Counted from the first letter of the stretch, positions 1 to 11,179 are shown. The stretch: 64,000 bases of DNA from an uncultured Pseudomonadales bacterium (GCA_905182155.1 CAJJAX010000024.1:1-64000), one strand, 5' to 3'. Notes: generated by a model not told the origin, from the sequence alone. A program made the numbers and translations.

Positions 1-24
1 CTCTTTTTTTTTAACCATTATCGA

Positions 25-3000
25 TTACTCGATGATAATAACCCCTTCAACCTTATTGATGGGCACGCCACCGTAGGTCAGGATATTGTCTACGGTTGTA
101 GCAGCAGACGTTCCGTCAGATAGAACCTCGATCACCAGATCAAAGTTGCCAGCCTGCAACTCGACTGTAACCTCGCTATTTCTGCCGGCCAAGTTCAAGT
201 CAAACAAACTGATCAACTTCGCCGTTAAGGTTGGCGGGTAGATCCCTGGAGCGGAGATGTCCAAGGTCTCGGCCGTCGATTCCAATGTGAAGGTACAACC
301 GCTCTGACATACACTGCTATCCGTTACGGTCACATCCTGTGTCTGCGAGGGCACGGTAAAGTCACTGCCGTTGTAACTCACATCGACCATTGAAGTCATC
401 GTCAATCCCGCCGCCCCCTACGGTCATTTTGAGCGTGAATGCGCCGGAAATCGTTGGCACATTGGCCATCTTAAACTGCAGCGCCGGAACCAACTCCCCA
501 GCATCAGCCGTGCCATTCAACAACCCGTTGATGTGCGCCTTCTTAATGGTCATGCTTGGACCAAAGTCGAATTCCCATCGTCTTGCCATTGACAGCAGGA
601 TGCAGCCGGATTTCTTCCCTTGGGGTACCTGCTGGATAGATCACATGCAACTCAACTGGACTGCTGCTCATGGTTGACCAATCATCTACCATAACGTCGT
701 ACTTATCCGTTGTGGTAGCCGCTTCACCGACCGTAAGCGAGGCTTGCAGGCTGGTTAGCAACGCTGCGTTCTCTGCCCGACGGTAGTACAGCACTTCATC
801 AGTGCCCTGATCAATCGTCACCATCACAGTGTAGTCACCGGCCTCGAAGAAACCCGCCAGATCAATCCCAGCAAACTCCGCACCCGTTTTAGTGGCCGCT
901 GTGAACCAGTCCAAGGATCCTTACCTCTAGCGTCGCTGGAAAGTTCTCAAAACGCCTTACTCTGGCTCAAAGTGATCATGTCCGCAGCACCGTTCGCACG
1001 AGTGACTGTCGCGATAGTACCACCTTTGGAGTAAGTCATAGACAAACTCTGAGCAGGCACCGTGACAGCGACATCTCCACTTGCGTCAGCACTCCAATTG
1101 GCGGTAATGCTACCGGTCAGCATGCGTTCTGAACTCGACTGATCCGCATCAGCACCTTCAAGTAAAGTGATCGTCAGCCCCATAGACCCACTTTCGCCCG
1201 ATGCAGGTACACTGTCCATGGCCAAGAGCAATCTCGGCGCCATCCCGGTAGTACCGTTGCTATCGACTAAGCTCTTCAAGTTAGAAAGGTCAACAACATT
1301 GCCTGTGCCCATGGCAAACCGACAACTTACCAGCCGCGCTCACCGTTGGTGAAAGACCGTAAACCACGGCCTTGTTGCTCATACCATCGACATAATCCAA
1401 CAACCCAACTCGATGAAGGTTGAACCGACCAGGTACTTCACCCAGCTTCAGGTTCGCCATGATCTTCGTGATCAGTACATCTGAGGTTTGATAGAAGAAA
1501 TTGCCAAGGTCCCGCTCCTTGGGCGATCCCTACCGAAATGTGGTAGTTGTTCGCACCAACTACCTGAGGACGAGGAACCTAAATAGTCTGAAAAATTCTT
1601 GTGTAGGAGTTACAAAAGATTCTGTAACTAATAATCCTACTCTATAACTTGGTGTGTTTGAATATTTGTCAAGTAAAATTGTTTGTTGATTGACATTTAC
1701 TGTAAATCCATTTATGTAATATGATCCTGCCTGTTCCACCAGCCGGGACGGTCATTTCAACGTTGGTCCCATCCGACTTCCAATTCACCGTAACATTCGC
1801 AGTAAGCTTACGCTCGGTAGTCTGATACGTTTGATCAAGATCATCATTTTCCATCAACATCAGTTCTAGCGTCACGGTACCGGCTGTGTCAGCAGCTGGC
1901 ACGTTGTCCAGGGCGAGCAATAGTTTGGGCGCGGTACCCGTTGTGCTGTGCTTGTCCACCAAATTCTTCAGGTTTGATCGATCGATCACGACGCCATCTG
2001 CTAAGGCCAACGTCAGGTCGCCTCCGTCCATCGTTGCAGCCGTTGCGTAGGTTGCCATTGTTCTGTCCCTGATCAACATAGTCAGCAACCCTTACGCTGT
2101 TTAATCGGAAGGAGGAGGAAAGCTTCGCATTCAAAGGGAAGGTCGTCTGAGGTATCTGCCACGCCGTCTTCATCATCGTCTGTATCACAAGCGTTACCGC
2201 CATCTGCTAAACCATCGGTATTAACCTGGTCCGCATTCGCAACGGCAGGGCAATTATCGGCATTGTCCGCCAATCTTATCACCATCGGTATCAGCGCTTT
2301 CGCCACTATCAAGCGGGAACACATCATCATCATTCAAGACTGTATCGCCATCAATATCGGTGTCACAAACATCACCAACCCCGTCAGTATCGGTATCAAG
2401 CTGGTTTGTGTTTGCGATCAAGGGGCAATTATCAACGCCGTCGAGGATTGTGTCGCCATCATCATCTGTATCACAAACGTTACCGGCCTTGTCACCATCG
2501 GTGTCAACCTGGTCTGTGTTTGCGATCAATGGGCAATTATCAACGCCGTCTAGCACGGTGTCGGCATCATCATCTGTATCACAAACGTTGCCGGCCTTAT
2601 CATCATCGGTGTCAAGTTGGTTTGTGTTCGCAGTCAATGGGCAATTATCAACGCCGTCTAGCACGGTGTCCGGCATCATCATCTGTATCACAAACGTTGC
2701 CGGTGCCGTCCTCGTCGGTATCAACCTGCTCCGCATTCTTCACAAGCGGGCAATTGTCAGCGCCATCATTGTCCGCATCACCATCGGTATCAGCTAGGAG
2801 TGGGTCCGTGCCTAAGGTCGCTTCATCGAGATCGGATACACCGTCATTGTCATCATCGACATCTTCCCCGGTATCTTGGCATCCGTCTGAATCTAAATAT
2901 TGTGTGTTAAAGGGCAGTTGTCCAGATAATCTTCGACACCATCACCATCATCATCCGTGTCGGTATTATTACCAACGCCATCACTGTCGGTATCCAAACT

Positions 3001-4661
3001 TCTCCGTCCACATCATATTCATCAGCTGTCAATACGCCATCTCCATCATCATCTGGGTCGGTGATATCGGGAATGCCATCACCATCTAGATCTGGCAGCA
3101 CGACAACGACACCCGTCTCTTCTTCAATGACTTTAATCGCCTCGTCAATAGCTTCTAAAATGTCTTCTACAGTAACTTCGTCAATCGCTGTTGTTTGGGT
3201 TACGACAACCGCCGCAATTTCAGCAACGGAGCCGCCGGCATCAATAACCACCTTAACCCGCGTCTACCGTCGCGACAACCTGCGCTATCACCGTTGATTC
3301 TGTCGCAACGGCAAGTGCAATCGCCGCGGCGCTGGTTGGATTTACGTTTTCGTCTGCTGCTGCGGTGTTTACGATTTCAACTTTGGCCGCCACGGCAGTA
3401 ATAACTGTTTGAACTTGCGCAACCTTGGCGGTTTGCAATCACAGCCGCTTCTTCCGCTGTGCTACCTGATGCGATCGCAGCGGCCGTGGCAACTTCGATA
3501 ATTGTTTCTTCAATCACGCTGGCAATCACCGATGCGCTTGCTAGGTTGACCGTTACCTTTACGCCAGTCGCTTCGGATTCAGCAACCGCCGCAACCGCTT
3601 TGACAACAATGGCCCTTGCAACTGCTTGTACCGCGGCAGCCAACGACGCAGCGGCCTCAGCCGCCGTTTGGGTGCCACTTTCACTGGTCCGCGCGAGACT
3701 CGCGGCGACCTTGATAATAGTTGCTACCTGCGTATTAACCCGCTGGATCGCAGCGGCGACCGCGGCGGCGGCAACACCGACAGTACTGGTATCCGTGCTT
3801 TGCGCCCCCGGCCCAAGGATCAATTGTCAACGCCTCTTGAACGCTCAAGCCCTCGAGCCCGAGTGCCGTCAAAACAGCCAACTTTGCTTCAGGGGTCGCT
3901 GCGGCAGCAATAATCGTCGAAAGCGGCGTAATGGCCACTTTTGGGAAGACTTGTTTTGCAGAGCCATCGGCATTCAAAATCGGTTCGCCGGAATCATCAA
4001 GGGCCGCCACTTTGGTCGGGAGGTCCGCTGAAAGTTGAATATTTTCGAGCGTCTTACCCGTCGTGGTATCGGTACCACCAATTGAATAAAACTTACCTGC
4101 GCAGCCTTCGGCTAACTCAACATCTGTTCTCAGCTGAAAGAAACCATCGGCATCGGAACTACCAAAGGGCTCTTCAGAATCTTGCATCGCGTTACAATTT
4201 AAGTCGGCGTAAACCGCAGCGCCCGAAACCGGCCCATCAACGACTCGTCCATCGATGACACTGCCTTCGGCAACATCCTGAACCTGCACCGTGAGCGTTA
4301 CCGCCGCATTGATGCTACTCGTCGCGTCAACTCGAACCTTGTAGCTATTGCTGCCATCACCACCCGGGGTCTCAAAATCTGGCGCATCGATAAACGAAAG
4401 CTGCCCATCAGCGGCAAGGGTGAAAAGGGCGCCGTCATTATCGACGCTGACCGAAAGCGTCCCGCCGGTACTGGCGATCATCGCCACATCCGTTGTCCCT
4501 TCATCAACCTCGACCACCACCGGTTGGGTGCCCACTTTGGTCCCATTCACTGATAGCGTTGGCGCAAAACCCGCTGGACCGCCATCCTGTGATGAGCCGC
4601 CCCCGCCGCCACAGGACGCTAATAAGATTGTACTCAAGACTAGAAGTAAACTACGGACCAT
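25..4661 (-). pseudogene. Large lipoprotein with cadherin-like domain, TSP3-type Ca-binding repeats and a repeated unnamed module; reading frame broken many times
   Basis: Start chosen at 4661, where GGAG sits 7 nt upstream; the protein opens with a lipobox (ILLASC, Cys17) followed by a Gly-rich linker, so it should be an exported lipoprotein. Order seen: cadherin-like beta domain (about residues 30-150), a short region with DLNCNAMQDSEEPFG resembling SdrD-B/carboxypeptidase-regulatory folds, a long Ala/Val-rich helical stretch (about 3250-3820), then many Asp-rich repeats (DTDGDKAGNVCDTDDDGDT, DGVDNCPLIANT) typical of thrombospondin type 3, then copies of a module with LKxLVDxxxTTGxAPxLLLA...ERxLT...NW and a final beta unit. 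Pieces lie in successive frames at 3735-4661, 3377-3823, 3253-3438, 2907-3251, 2254-2736, 2082-2333, 1669-2088, 947-1312, 543-914, 362-589 and 25-405. Homology continues across each break, so this was one gene of about 1500 codons. Either a decayed gene or a poorly sequenced contig edge; function probably surface adhesion or matrix, by inference. Confidence 0.72.
1603..1640. repeat. Inverted repeat inside an AT-rich island of the broken lipoprotein gene
   Basis: GTAGGA (1603-1608) plus GTTAC (1609-1613) pair with GTAAC (1624-1628) plus TCCTAC (1635-1640), giving a hairpin with an asymmetric internal TAATAA. It lies in about 150 bases (1575-1725) that are clearly AT-richer than the surrounding GC-balanced gene and carry no module homology. 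A second small palindrome, ATTTAC-T-GTAAAT, is at 1696-1708. This may be a small inserted element or a misassembled patch. Confidence 0.5.
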
Positions 4662-5115
4662 GGTGTTTCTCCGGATTTTTGATTGATCGCAGATCAAAGT
4701 TACCTGTGTGAACCAGCGCACACGAGCACAAGCCTTCTGATTTCAATTAACATTAATAAGATAATATCTATAATGAAAGAATATTGAACAACTTCGCGCA
4801 GGTCAACTGAATTCTCTATTTACGCCAAGGCCTCATTATCCCCTTAAACCCCACCCATAGGGGACCGCTAACCATAAATCTGGGCCCTATAGACCGTAAT
4901 ATAAAAGCGTCCTAATTGCTGGCGGCGGTGACTGCTGCTGCTGCTGCTGCTGGCAAAATTACTGAATAATTTGCGATCCGATCATTCCTGAGCGATAACG
5001 CAAAGTTCAGGCTGAAGGCCTGATTTAGCCTCATGCCTTAATCGATGGACCCGAATTGAAGCAATTGGCTTTTTAGCGATGACACATCGGCCAAGCGGAC
5101 TTCGCCACGAGACCG
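4662..5115. other. Intergenic region with a (CTG)7 run
   Basis: No credible gene. The part next to the lipoprotein start (4740-4800) is AT-rich and probably holds its promoter. Seven CTG triplets lie at 4932-4952. No convincing terminator or RNA gene was seen. Confidence 0.5.
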
Positions 5116-5742
5116 TTAAGCTGCTTTCGTTCTGGCCGTTGGCGGCTGCGGGGTATTCAGAAAAGTAAAGAACCCATGCACCAGCACAATCAAGATAAAA
5201 TCATCGCTGACCTGTAGTAGCCGGCTTAATCCGAGGCCACCCAAAAACGCAGCAATACAGTTTATTAAGCGCCAGCGCAGGGTAAGGTAATGCAGGCCGG
5301 CAAAAATTAGGTTGCTGACAATAACGGCCCAGATTGAGCCCAGGGCGCTCTGCAACAGTTGCGGCGCGATCAATCGAAAGACAAGCTCCTCCGCAAACGA
5401 GATAAATCCCAGATAGCACAACCAAAATAGATGATGGCGACGTACTGCGACCCCGTGCCACCGCCAATGCAATAGCACGAAACCGAGCAGGCCAAGAATG
5501 AGGGCAACATGATGGGGCCCGATCTGCAACAAGCCTAAAAGCTCGGCGGCGGGACCTAATAAATCTGCGCCATCGCCAAACAAAACCCCATAAAAGACGG
5601 AGAAACCCAGGCAAAGCACTAAGAGCAGCCCCATCGTGAGACCATGGCGGACTAACACCAATCGAAAACTATCGATGGAAAACCCGTTCAGGCCAACCTG
5701 TCGCTGTAATCGCCTAGGACGGCTTTGACCCAGCTTGGTCAT
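5116..5742 (-). CDS. CPBP family intramembrane metalloprotease (CAAX-like)
   Basis: A 208-residue multi-pass membrane protein. The three conserved CPBP blocks are present: EE...R in FAEELVFR (E118, E119, R123), FxxxH in IFAGLH (H151), and HxxxN-like VHGFFTFLN (H189, N196). In the family these glutamates and histidines form the intramembrane active site; bacterial members are linked to peptide maturation, bacteriocin self-immunity or protein quality control, but the substrate cannot be told from sequence. The N-terminus is basic and cytosolic-looking, and about six hydrophobic segments follow. It stands alone on the minus strand between the broken lipoprotein and a tandem-repeat region, so the context gives no partner. 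Confidence 0.85.
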   Translation of the reverse strand: MTKLGQSRPRRLQRQVGLNGFSIDSFRLVLVRHGLTMGLLLVLCLGFSVFYGVLFGDGADLLGPAAELLGLLQIGPHHVALILGLLGFVLLHWRWHGVAVRRHHLFWLCYLGFISFAEELVFRLIAPQLLQSALGSIWAVIVSNLIFAGLHYLTLRWRLINCIAAFLGGLGLSRLLQVSDDFILIVLVHGFFTFLNTPQPPTARTKAA

Positions 5743-5865
5743 CGAATACCCTTATGATTTGGATTTGGATTTAGACTTCAGCACATTCTATACGCGCGCT
5801 ATTGTCCGACGACCATCGCATCACTTGCTCAGCATTCGGGCTGGTTCCCACCCGAATATTCGACC

Positions 5866-5960
5866 AAAACCAGGTTGTTCAAGGCTAGGTTGTTCAAAAC
5901 CAGATTGTTCAAAACCAGGTTCTTCAAAACCAGGTTCTTCAAGACTGGGATGTTCAAAAC
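5866..5960. repeat. 15-bp tandem repeat, six copies
   Basis: Six consecutive 15-mers close to AAAACCAGGTTGTTC (5866, 5881, 5896, 5911, 5926, 5941) plus a final AAAAC. Because 15 is divisible by three, all frames stay open across it (five-residue periodicity), which creates spurious open frames on both strands. It lies between the CPBP protease and the acyl-CoA hydrolase genes. Confidence 0.9.
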
Positions 5961-6030
5961 AGCCTGGCGCCACCGAATCTTGCGGCTTAAACACGGGCCT
6001 GAGCACGTGTTTGAGGGCTTAACCCGCCCA

Positions 6031-7239
6031 CTATGCGACAAGTCCTGCCCGAAACTCCGGCGCCGCCAGGGCAATCAGGGCCTCAATTCGGTCACGATGA
6101 TTGAGCGTTTTCAAATGCGCCACGCCGAACTCCGTCACAACAATGTCGACATCGGTTCGCAGCGCCGTGACCATCGCCACCTTCGGCACAATTCTAGAAA
6201 CACTGCCGCCCTTTGCTGTTGCCGTCAGCGCAACAATTGAGCGCCCGCCTTTGGACGCTTTTGCCGCCCGCATAAAGTCAACCGAGCCCCCGGTGCCCGA
6301 AATCTGTCTGCCACCCGCAACCTCCGCATTGACCTGGCCAAAAAGATCCACTTCAACCGCCGAGTTAATCGACACAAATTGATCCAATTGCCGAATGATG
6401 TTGACGTCGTGCGTATAGTTGGCCCCGCGAAACACAACATCAGGCCTTTCAGACAACCAGTTGAAAAATGCCTGATTGCCCAGCGCCATTCCGGTGACAT
6501 GCTGACCTCGGTCAATGGCTTTGCGCTGGCCCGTCACATTCCCAGAAAGAATCAAGGCTTGTCCGCCGCCGTCCAACAAGCCGCCATGCAACCCCAAATC
6601 ATTTCTATGCCGCAACTGACCTAAGATCGCCGCGGGTATGGCGCCAATTCCCGTCTGCAAGCAATCGCCATCTTGAATTAGTTCCGCAACCCTTTGACCG
6701 ATCTTGATCGAGATATCGTCAAGTTCAGGCGCCGCCATCTCGGGCAAAGCCTGATTAGACTCAAACACATAATCGATTCTGGCAGGATTAATTTCGAGTC
6801 CGCCCGCGGGCGCAACAAAACCATGATTCACTTCAACGATGACCCTTTTAGCGCAATCGAGTACCGCCGCGTTGAAATCAACATTGGGCCCCATTCGAAG
6901 CACCCCGTCGCGATCATAGGCCGCTTGCAGCAAGCAAACATCCAACCCTCGACTCAAATAGTCGTACACCGCCCGCATTTGCATGGGCAAAAAGTGTACC
7001 CGACGCGGGTCGGCCGCCTTGGCCAGGGTTGGTGACATAAAGAAGGTGGCAATCGACGCCGTATCGTTGAAGGCCGTAAAGTCGGTGGTATTTAAACCCG
7101 GAAGTGGGAACTGGATGAACGCTAAGTCGGGCGGCAAGTCCAGCGTTGCCAAATGCGCGAGGAGCCCCCGTGGCTCATTACTACTACCGGCCACATACAC
7201 GCGTTGCCCAGAACGAAAACATGCCAAGAGGGTTTTCAT
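6031..7239 (-). CDS. Acetyl-CoA hydrolase/transferase family protein (CoA transferase, 4-hydroxybutyrate CoA-transferase-like)
   Basis: 402 residues, near full length for the two-domain acetyl-CoA hydrolase/transferase family. Family landmarks visible are EVNHGF in the N-terminal domain, the CoA-binding glycine block QTGIGAIPAAIL, HGGLLDGG, and AVEVDLFGQVNAE, where the family carries its catalytic glutamate that forms the glutamyl-CoA thioester. The C-terminal part has VVTEFGVAHL as in succinyl-CoA:acetate and 4-hydroxybutyrate CoA-transferases. The enzyme moves CoA between short-chain acyl groups or hydrolyses acyl-CoA in the cytosol; the exact acyl pair is not decidable. The SDR gene (7397-8181), same strand, is 157 bases upstream and could belong to the same pathway. 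Confidence 0.88.
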   Translation of the reverse strand: MKTLLACFRSGQRVYVAGSSNEPRGLLAHLATLDLPPDLAFIQFPLPGLNTTDFTAFNDTASIATFFMSPTLAKAADPRRVHFLPMQMRAVYDYLSRGLDVCLLQAAYDRDGVLRMGPNVDFNAAVLDCAKRVIVEVNHGFVAPAGGLEINPARIDYVFESNQALPEMAAPELDDISIKIGQRVAELIQDGDCLQTGIGAIPAAILGQLRHRNDLGLHGGLLDGGGQALILSGNVTGQRKAIDRGQHVTGMALGNQAFFNWLSERPDVVFRGANYTHDVNIIRQLDQFVSINSAVEVDLFGQVNAEVAGGRQISGTGGSVDFMRAAKASKGGRSIVALTATAKGGSVSRIVPKVAMVTALRTDVDIVVTEFGVAHLKTLNHRDRIEALIALAAPEFRAGLVA

Positions 7240-7396
7240 AAACTCAACACCTTGTTTTTAAACCACCGCGAGCGAGCAACCGTCAGCGCACAGGGCGCCT
7301 TGGCTATTGAGCATCGCGACAAAGACTGCCCAACCCAGACCGGTGAAGGGCTTGTCGTTGGCCCACGACGGGTTGGTCCCCTACTTGTTAGCCCGC

Positions 7397-8181
7397 TCAG
7401 ATATGGCCGCTGGTGCCGCCATCCACCTCAATGGCCGCGCCATTCACATAGGACGCGGCATTGGATACCAAAAAGACAATCATGGCGGCAACTTCTTCTG
7501 ACGTGCCATATCGGCCCACCGGCACCCCGCGCCCATTGCGCATCAGCACTTCTTCTTTCGTTGAATCGGCCGCCTCGGCAATCTCGGTTGCCGCACGGTC
7601 CCACATGGCGGTGTGAATCAGCCCAGGTAGCACCGAATTTACCAACACGCCATCACTGCCATACTTTCGGGCTAATGATTTTGCCATCGAGATCATGGCG
7701 GCTTTGGTCGTGCCATAGTCGATGAGCGCGGCATTCGGATATTTTGCAGCGCCACTGGCGACCATGATCACCCGACCCCATTTTTGCTCGGACATATGCG
7801 GCCATACTAGGCGGGTTAGTCTCACAGCCGCCATCAATTTTAGGTCTGCAGCGACTGCCAGTCCGCATCAGACATGTACAGAAAATTCCGCGAGGGCGAG
7901 GCCCCAACATTATTAATCAAAATATCAATATCACCCGACGCCGTTGCCGCCTCGAGAAAGGTTTGGGTGGACGCCGCATCTTCCATATCAGCGATAAATC
8001 CGGTCACAGTTCCAGCGCCTTTTGGCTGATAACCCGCAAGCGTTGCAACACCCGACTCAGTCCGCGCGCAGAAGCTCACATCCGCACCATGATCCGCCAA
8101 CAGTTTGACGACCGCCTCACCAATCCCAAGACTTGCGCCCGTCACCAGTGCCCGCTTACCACTCAAATCCAAATCAATCAT
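7397..8181 (-). CDS. Short-chain dehydrogenase/reductase (SDR), frame broken once
   Basis: The N-terminal part (7840-8181) has the Rossmann motif TGASLGIG and the NNVGA block; the C-terminal part (7397-7837) has the catalytic YGTTK and the C-terminal DGG strand. AGGAGG lies 6 nt before the start at 8181, a strong ribosome site. Restoring one G next to 7846 (CAGACC to CAGGACC) joins the two frames as WQSLQ-DLKLMAAVRLTR, giving an ordinary SDR of about 261 residues. This single-base homopolymer repair argues for a sequencing indel rather than a pseudogene. It is an NAD(P)-dependent oxidoreductase of the classical type; substrate unknown, perhaps a hydroxyacyl or alcohol intermediate given the CoA-transferase downstream. 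Confidence 0.83.
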
Positions 8182-8402
8182 TTCGTCCTCCTTGCTTGTT
8201 CTTGATCATTACCCCAAAACGCTCGACTACCAAACCTTCCAGCAGCGCAGCATTAATCGCTTCCGTCGGATCACGGTTATCTCGTTTTCACCGCATCATC
8301 TTATAACCCAAGCTCTGGCTCCAACACCGGGCCGAGTTACAAATGCGGCAAGCCCATCGACACAAGCCCGACTATCAATAACAGATAGCTCACAATTAAA
8401 GC

Positions 8403-10795
8403 CTAGCGAACTTGAAACCGACCTTCGATTCCCGTAATCGTTTGCTGCTCATAAGACAGCAGCCCAGCGCGGCCGTCCAACTCAACCCGAACATGATACG
8501 GACCGGCTTTAAAAAAGCCGTCAAAATAACCATCCGTTCCAATCACCGGCGTTGTCACCGGCAACAAATTAAATTGCAGCGCTCGCGCATCACCGTCTGC
8601 TGAGGGCACGGGACTGACCGGCGAGCTCTGAAGACTCAATGGGGTCACCTCGCAAGAACCGGCAGCCGCGCAACCGCCATTATCCGTTCGCAGAAAAGAC
8701 GCGCCGCCTGCAATGACGGCAAAAACACCGGTCGAATCCTCGGGCTCAAACGTCATCGGCACGGTCATGACCATCATCGCTTCGCCTTCAGCGCGCACAC
8801 CGTCCTCGCCTTCGGTCCACGTCACGCGATACGTCAGGTTTTCTGCAGACTCGGGCAGCCTGGACAATCCTGCAACCATCGCGGCGGCGGGTCCTGCTGA
8901 ACTCTGACCCACCTGATCGATCAAACCCTCCTTAGACAAATACCCGCCGGGCAGGGGATCGAAACACAAAGCCTCGCCGCACAAGACCGCAAACAAACCT
9001 TGGGATAAACCCTCGGACCCTGCCAATGCAGGATTTACAGAAAGCGTGAAGCCCGATTGCGCGCTGCTAGCGTCTACTGCCTGCAGCGACAGATCAAAGC
9101 CATTACTCACGCCGAGCGCAACCTCTTGAATTTTAATTGCGCCTTGGATTCGGTCGAATGATTGGCCCTGATACCCTAAAAACGATTCGCCAGCGCCGCC
9201 AATGTCCGCTAATTCAACCACGAGATAATAATCACTGACGTCATCGAACCAGCCAGTAACCAAATCATATAGATTTGCGGCCTTCAACTTTTCGATTAAC
9301 CCCTCGCCGAAAAGTGCCAGCAAATCAAATTCCAAAAGCAGGGGGTAACCTGGATATTCGACAGGCACCCGAGCCGCTATGATCGCTGGCTGAACATCTT
9401 CAATGGCTTGCGTCGCGTCCACCCAAAACGGGCCAAACGGCGCAGAAGTTTCTACAACCTGGTTTTGAATCGGCGCCAAAAAGCTAACCGAGGTGCCATC
9501 CGACAACCAATCCACTTCAAAACTTGTTTTGAACAAGCGCTCACTAATCTCAGCACCAAAAACAGCGTCTTCGCCGTCAACTAAAGAAATCGTGAGCTTT
9601 AAACGACCGGATCGGCCACTCGCTGGCACCCGGTCGAGTAAAAAAGCAACGCGCGCTGAGTCTGTACCAATGCCCTCACCCGCAAGAATGGCCTGAATAG
9701 GGCTCAAGTCAATGGCCGCATTGCTAAGATCGATCTTTAAGACACGATCCTCGACAATCGGGTTCAGGCTATAAAACGTTGGCTTGGCCCTGCCATCAAC
9801 ATGGTCCGATAAAGCAATCGCGTGGGCGTTGAAGCTCGACTCGCTCGAACCTAACGTATCCAAGAGCCCATCATTATTCACATCAAAATCAACCGCCATG
9901 CCGGTTGCTTGGCAAGCCGCATCGCAAGCATCTGGCCGGCCATCGCCATCGGCGTCGGTTAAGCCCCCAAGACTAATCAAAGCATAACCATCCATGACGT
10001 CTGTAACGCCATCGTCATCGTCATCCAAATCGGCGGCCATACCCCGCGCCGTACTTTCGCGATGATCGGCCCAGTGATCGCCATCGGTATCTGTTAAGCG
10101 CATCAGGCCCGTTTAGCATCTTCTATGTCATAAACTCCATCATTATCACTATCCAGGTCCACCGCCATACCGAGGCCCGCACAAACGGCATCGCAAGCAT
10201 CGGGCCGACCATCGCCGTCCGTATCCAGCAGGCCATCAAGGGCTATCAGCGGAAAAGCGTCGTTAACATCTAAAACGCCGTCGCCGTCATCATCCAGATC
10301 CTCAGCATTCGCGATGCCATCGCCGTCAAGATCAATCGCTAAGTTATTGCCACCGCTGCCTGAATTTACGGCGACCAGTTGATCCTCAATATCGGTCGCC
10401 AGCTTGGTCTTGGCGTCCGGAGCAATGGCGCCCTGAACCAGCGCGTCACCGGAAAACCCGAACAGATACCGAATAATCAACAAGCCATCCGTCAGCGGGA
10501 GCGCCTTGCCATCGCCATCGATATCCAAGTAGGCACTGTTTTCAGCAAGGTACGATTCGATATCAGCAGCCTCACGCCGTTCAGCGCCCTCCGCGACGGC
10601 GCCGTTCGTTAAGGAAGATCCGGAAAAGCCAAACAAATACCGAATCATCAACAGACCATCTGTTAAGGGTTGCGCCTGGCCATCCTGGTCAATATCAAAA
10701 TCGAAGGCCGCAGCAGGTGCCGACAGACCCATAATCAACAGAAGACTCGCGAGCGCCCGTCTAGGCGCGACAACATTCAAGCGGATTGTTTTCAT
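8403..10795 (-). CDS. Secreted protein with two dockerin-like repeats, TSP3-type Ca repeats and C-terminal repeated modules (frame broken once)
   Basis: Starts at 10795 with a Sec signal peptide (ASLLLIMGLSAPAAA). Two dockerin type I-like repeats follow at about residues 33-59 and 90-116 (DIDQDGQAQPLTDGLL, DIDGDGKALPLTDGLL, each ending YLFGFSG), then TSP3-like Ca loops (DLDGDGIANAEDLDDDGDG). The frame breaks at about 10110; adding one A to the AAA run would join DAK to TGLMRLTDTDGD and yield about 798 residues. The second part (8403-10103) repeats Ca loops, then a module with LDRVPASGRSG...ERLF...DWLSDGTSV that matches the module in the lipoprotein at 25-4661, and ends with two beta units (LVVEL...GAIKI; VRVEL...GRFQV). 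Likely an extracellular Ca-dependent binding protein; no catalytic domain seen. Whether its dockerins bind a cohesin is unknown. Confidence 0.8.
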
Positions 10796-11179
10796 TGCTT
10801 TATCACTTATCGGGTTTCACATCGACGGTACGGTTCCAGCCGATTCGCCGAAAGTATAGCCGAGCCCGTGCTTTAGAACAGCCCACAGACCGGGTTGTTG
10901 ATCAATCTTGGCCGATGGATCCATCTTCAAGACAGCGCCCAAGGCCTCTAGGACCCGGATCGGCCAACGTCGCTGCCTCATTCTTAAAGGGGCGATCAAG
11001 TATCACCGGCTCTCGAAAGCACCTCTAGCTGAATTTTGGCAAAAAGCCTTCAGTCCCGCCCGCTTCGCCAAAGCATTTCTGTCCGCGTCTCTAAGAACAC
11101 ACTCTTAAGTCTTGAAATCTTGGCCAATAATTGGTGTTCAAGCGCTGCACGTGTCTGTGCGCTTGATCGATTTGCGCGA
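10796..11179. other. Intergenic region, no recognisable feature
   Basis: Upstream side of the dockerin-type gene (start 10795) and downstream side of the metallo-hydrolase gene (stop 11180). It should hold the promoter of the former, but I see no strong sigma-70 box, hairpin terminator or RNA gene. Confidence 0.4.

Noticed and set aside
5735-6074. Short proteins with pentapeptide-like repeats (SKPGS, NLVLK)
   Set aside because: They are the translation of the 15-bp tandem repeat in various frames; none has a start site or domain outside the repeat.
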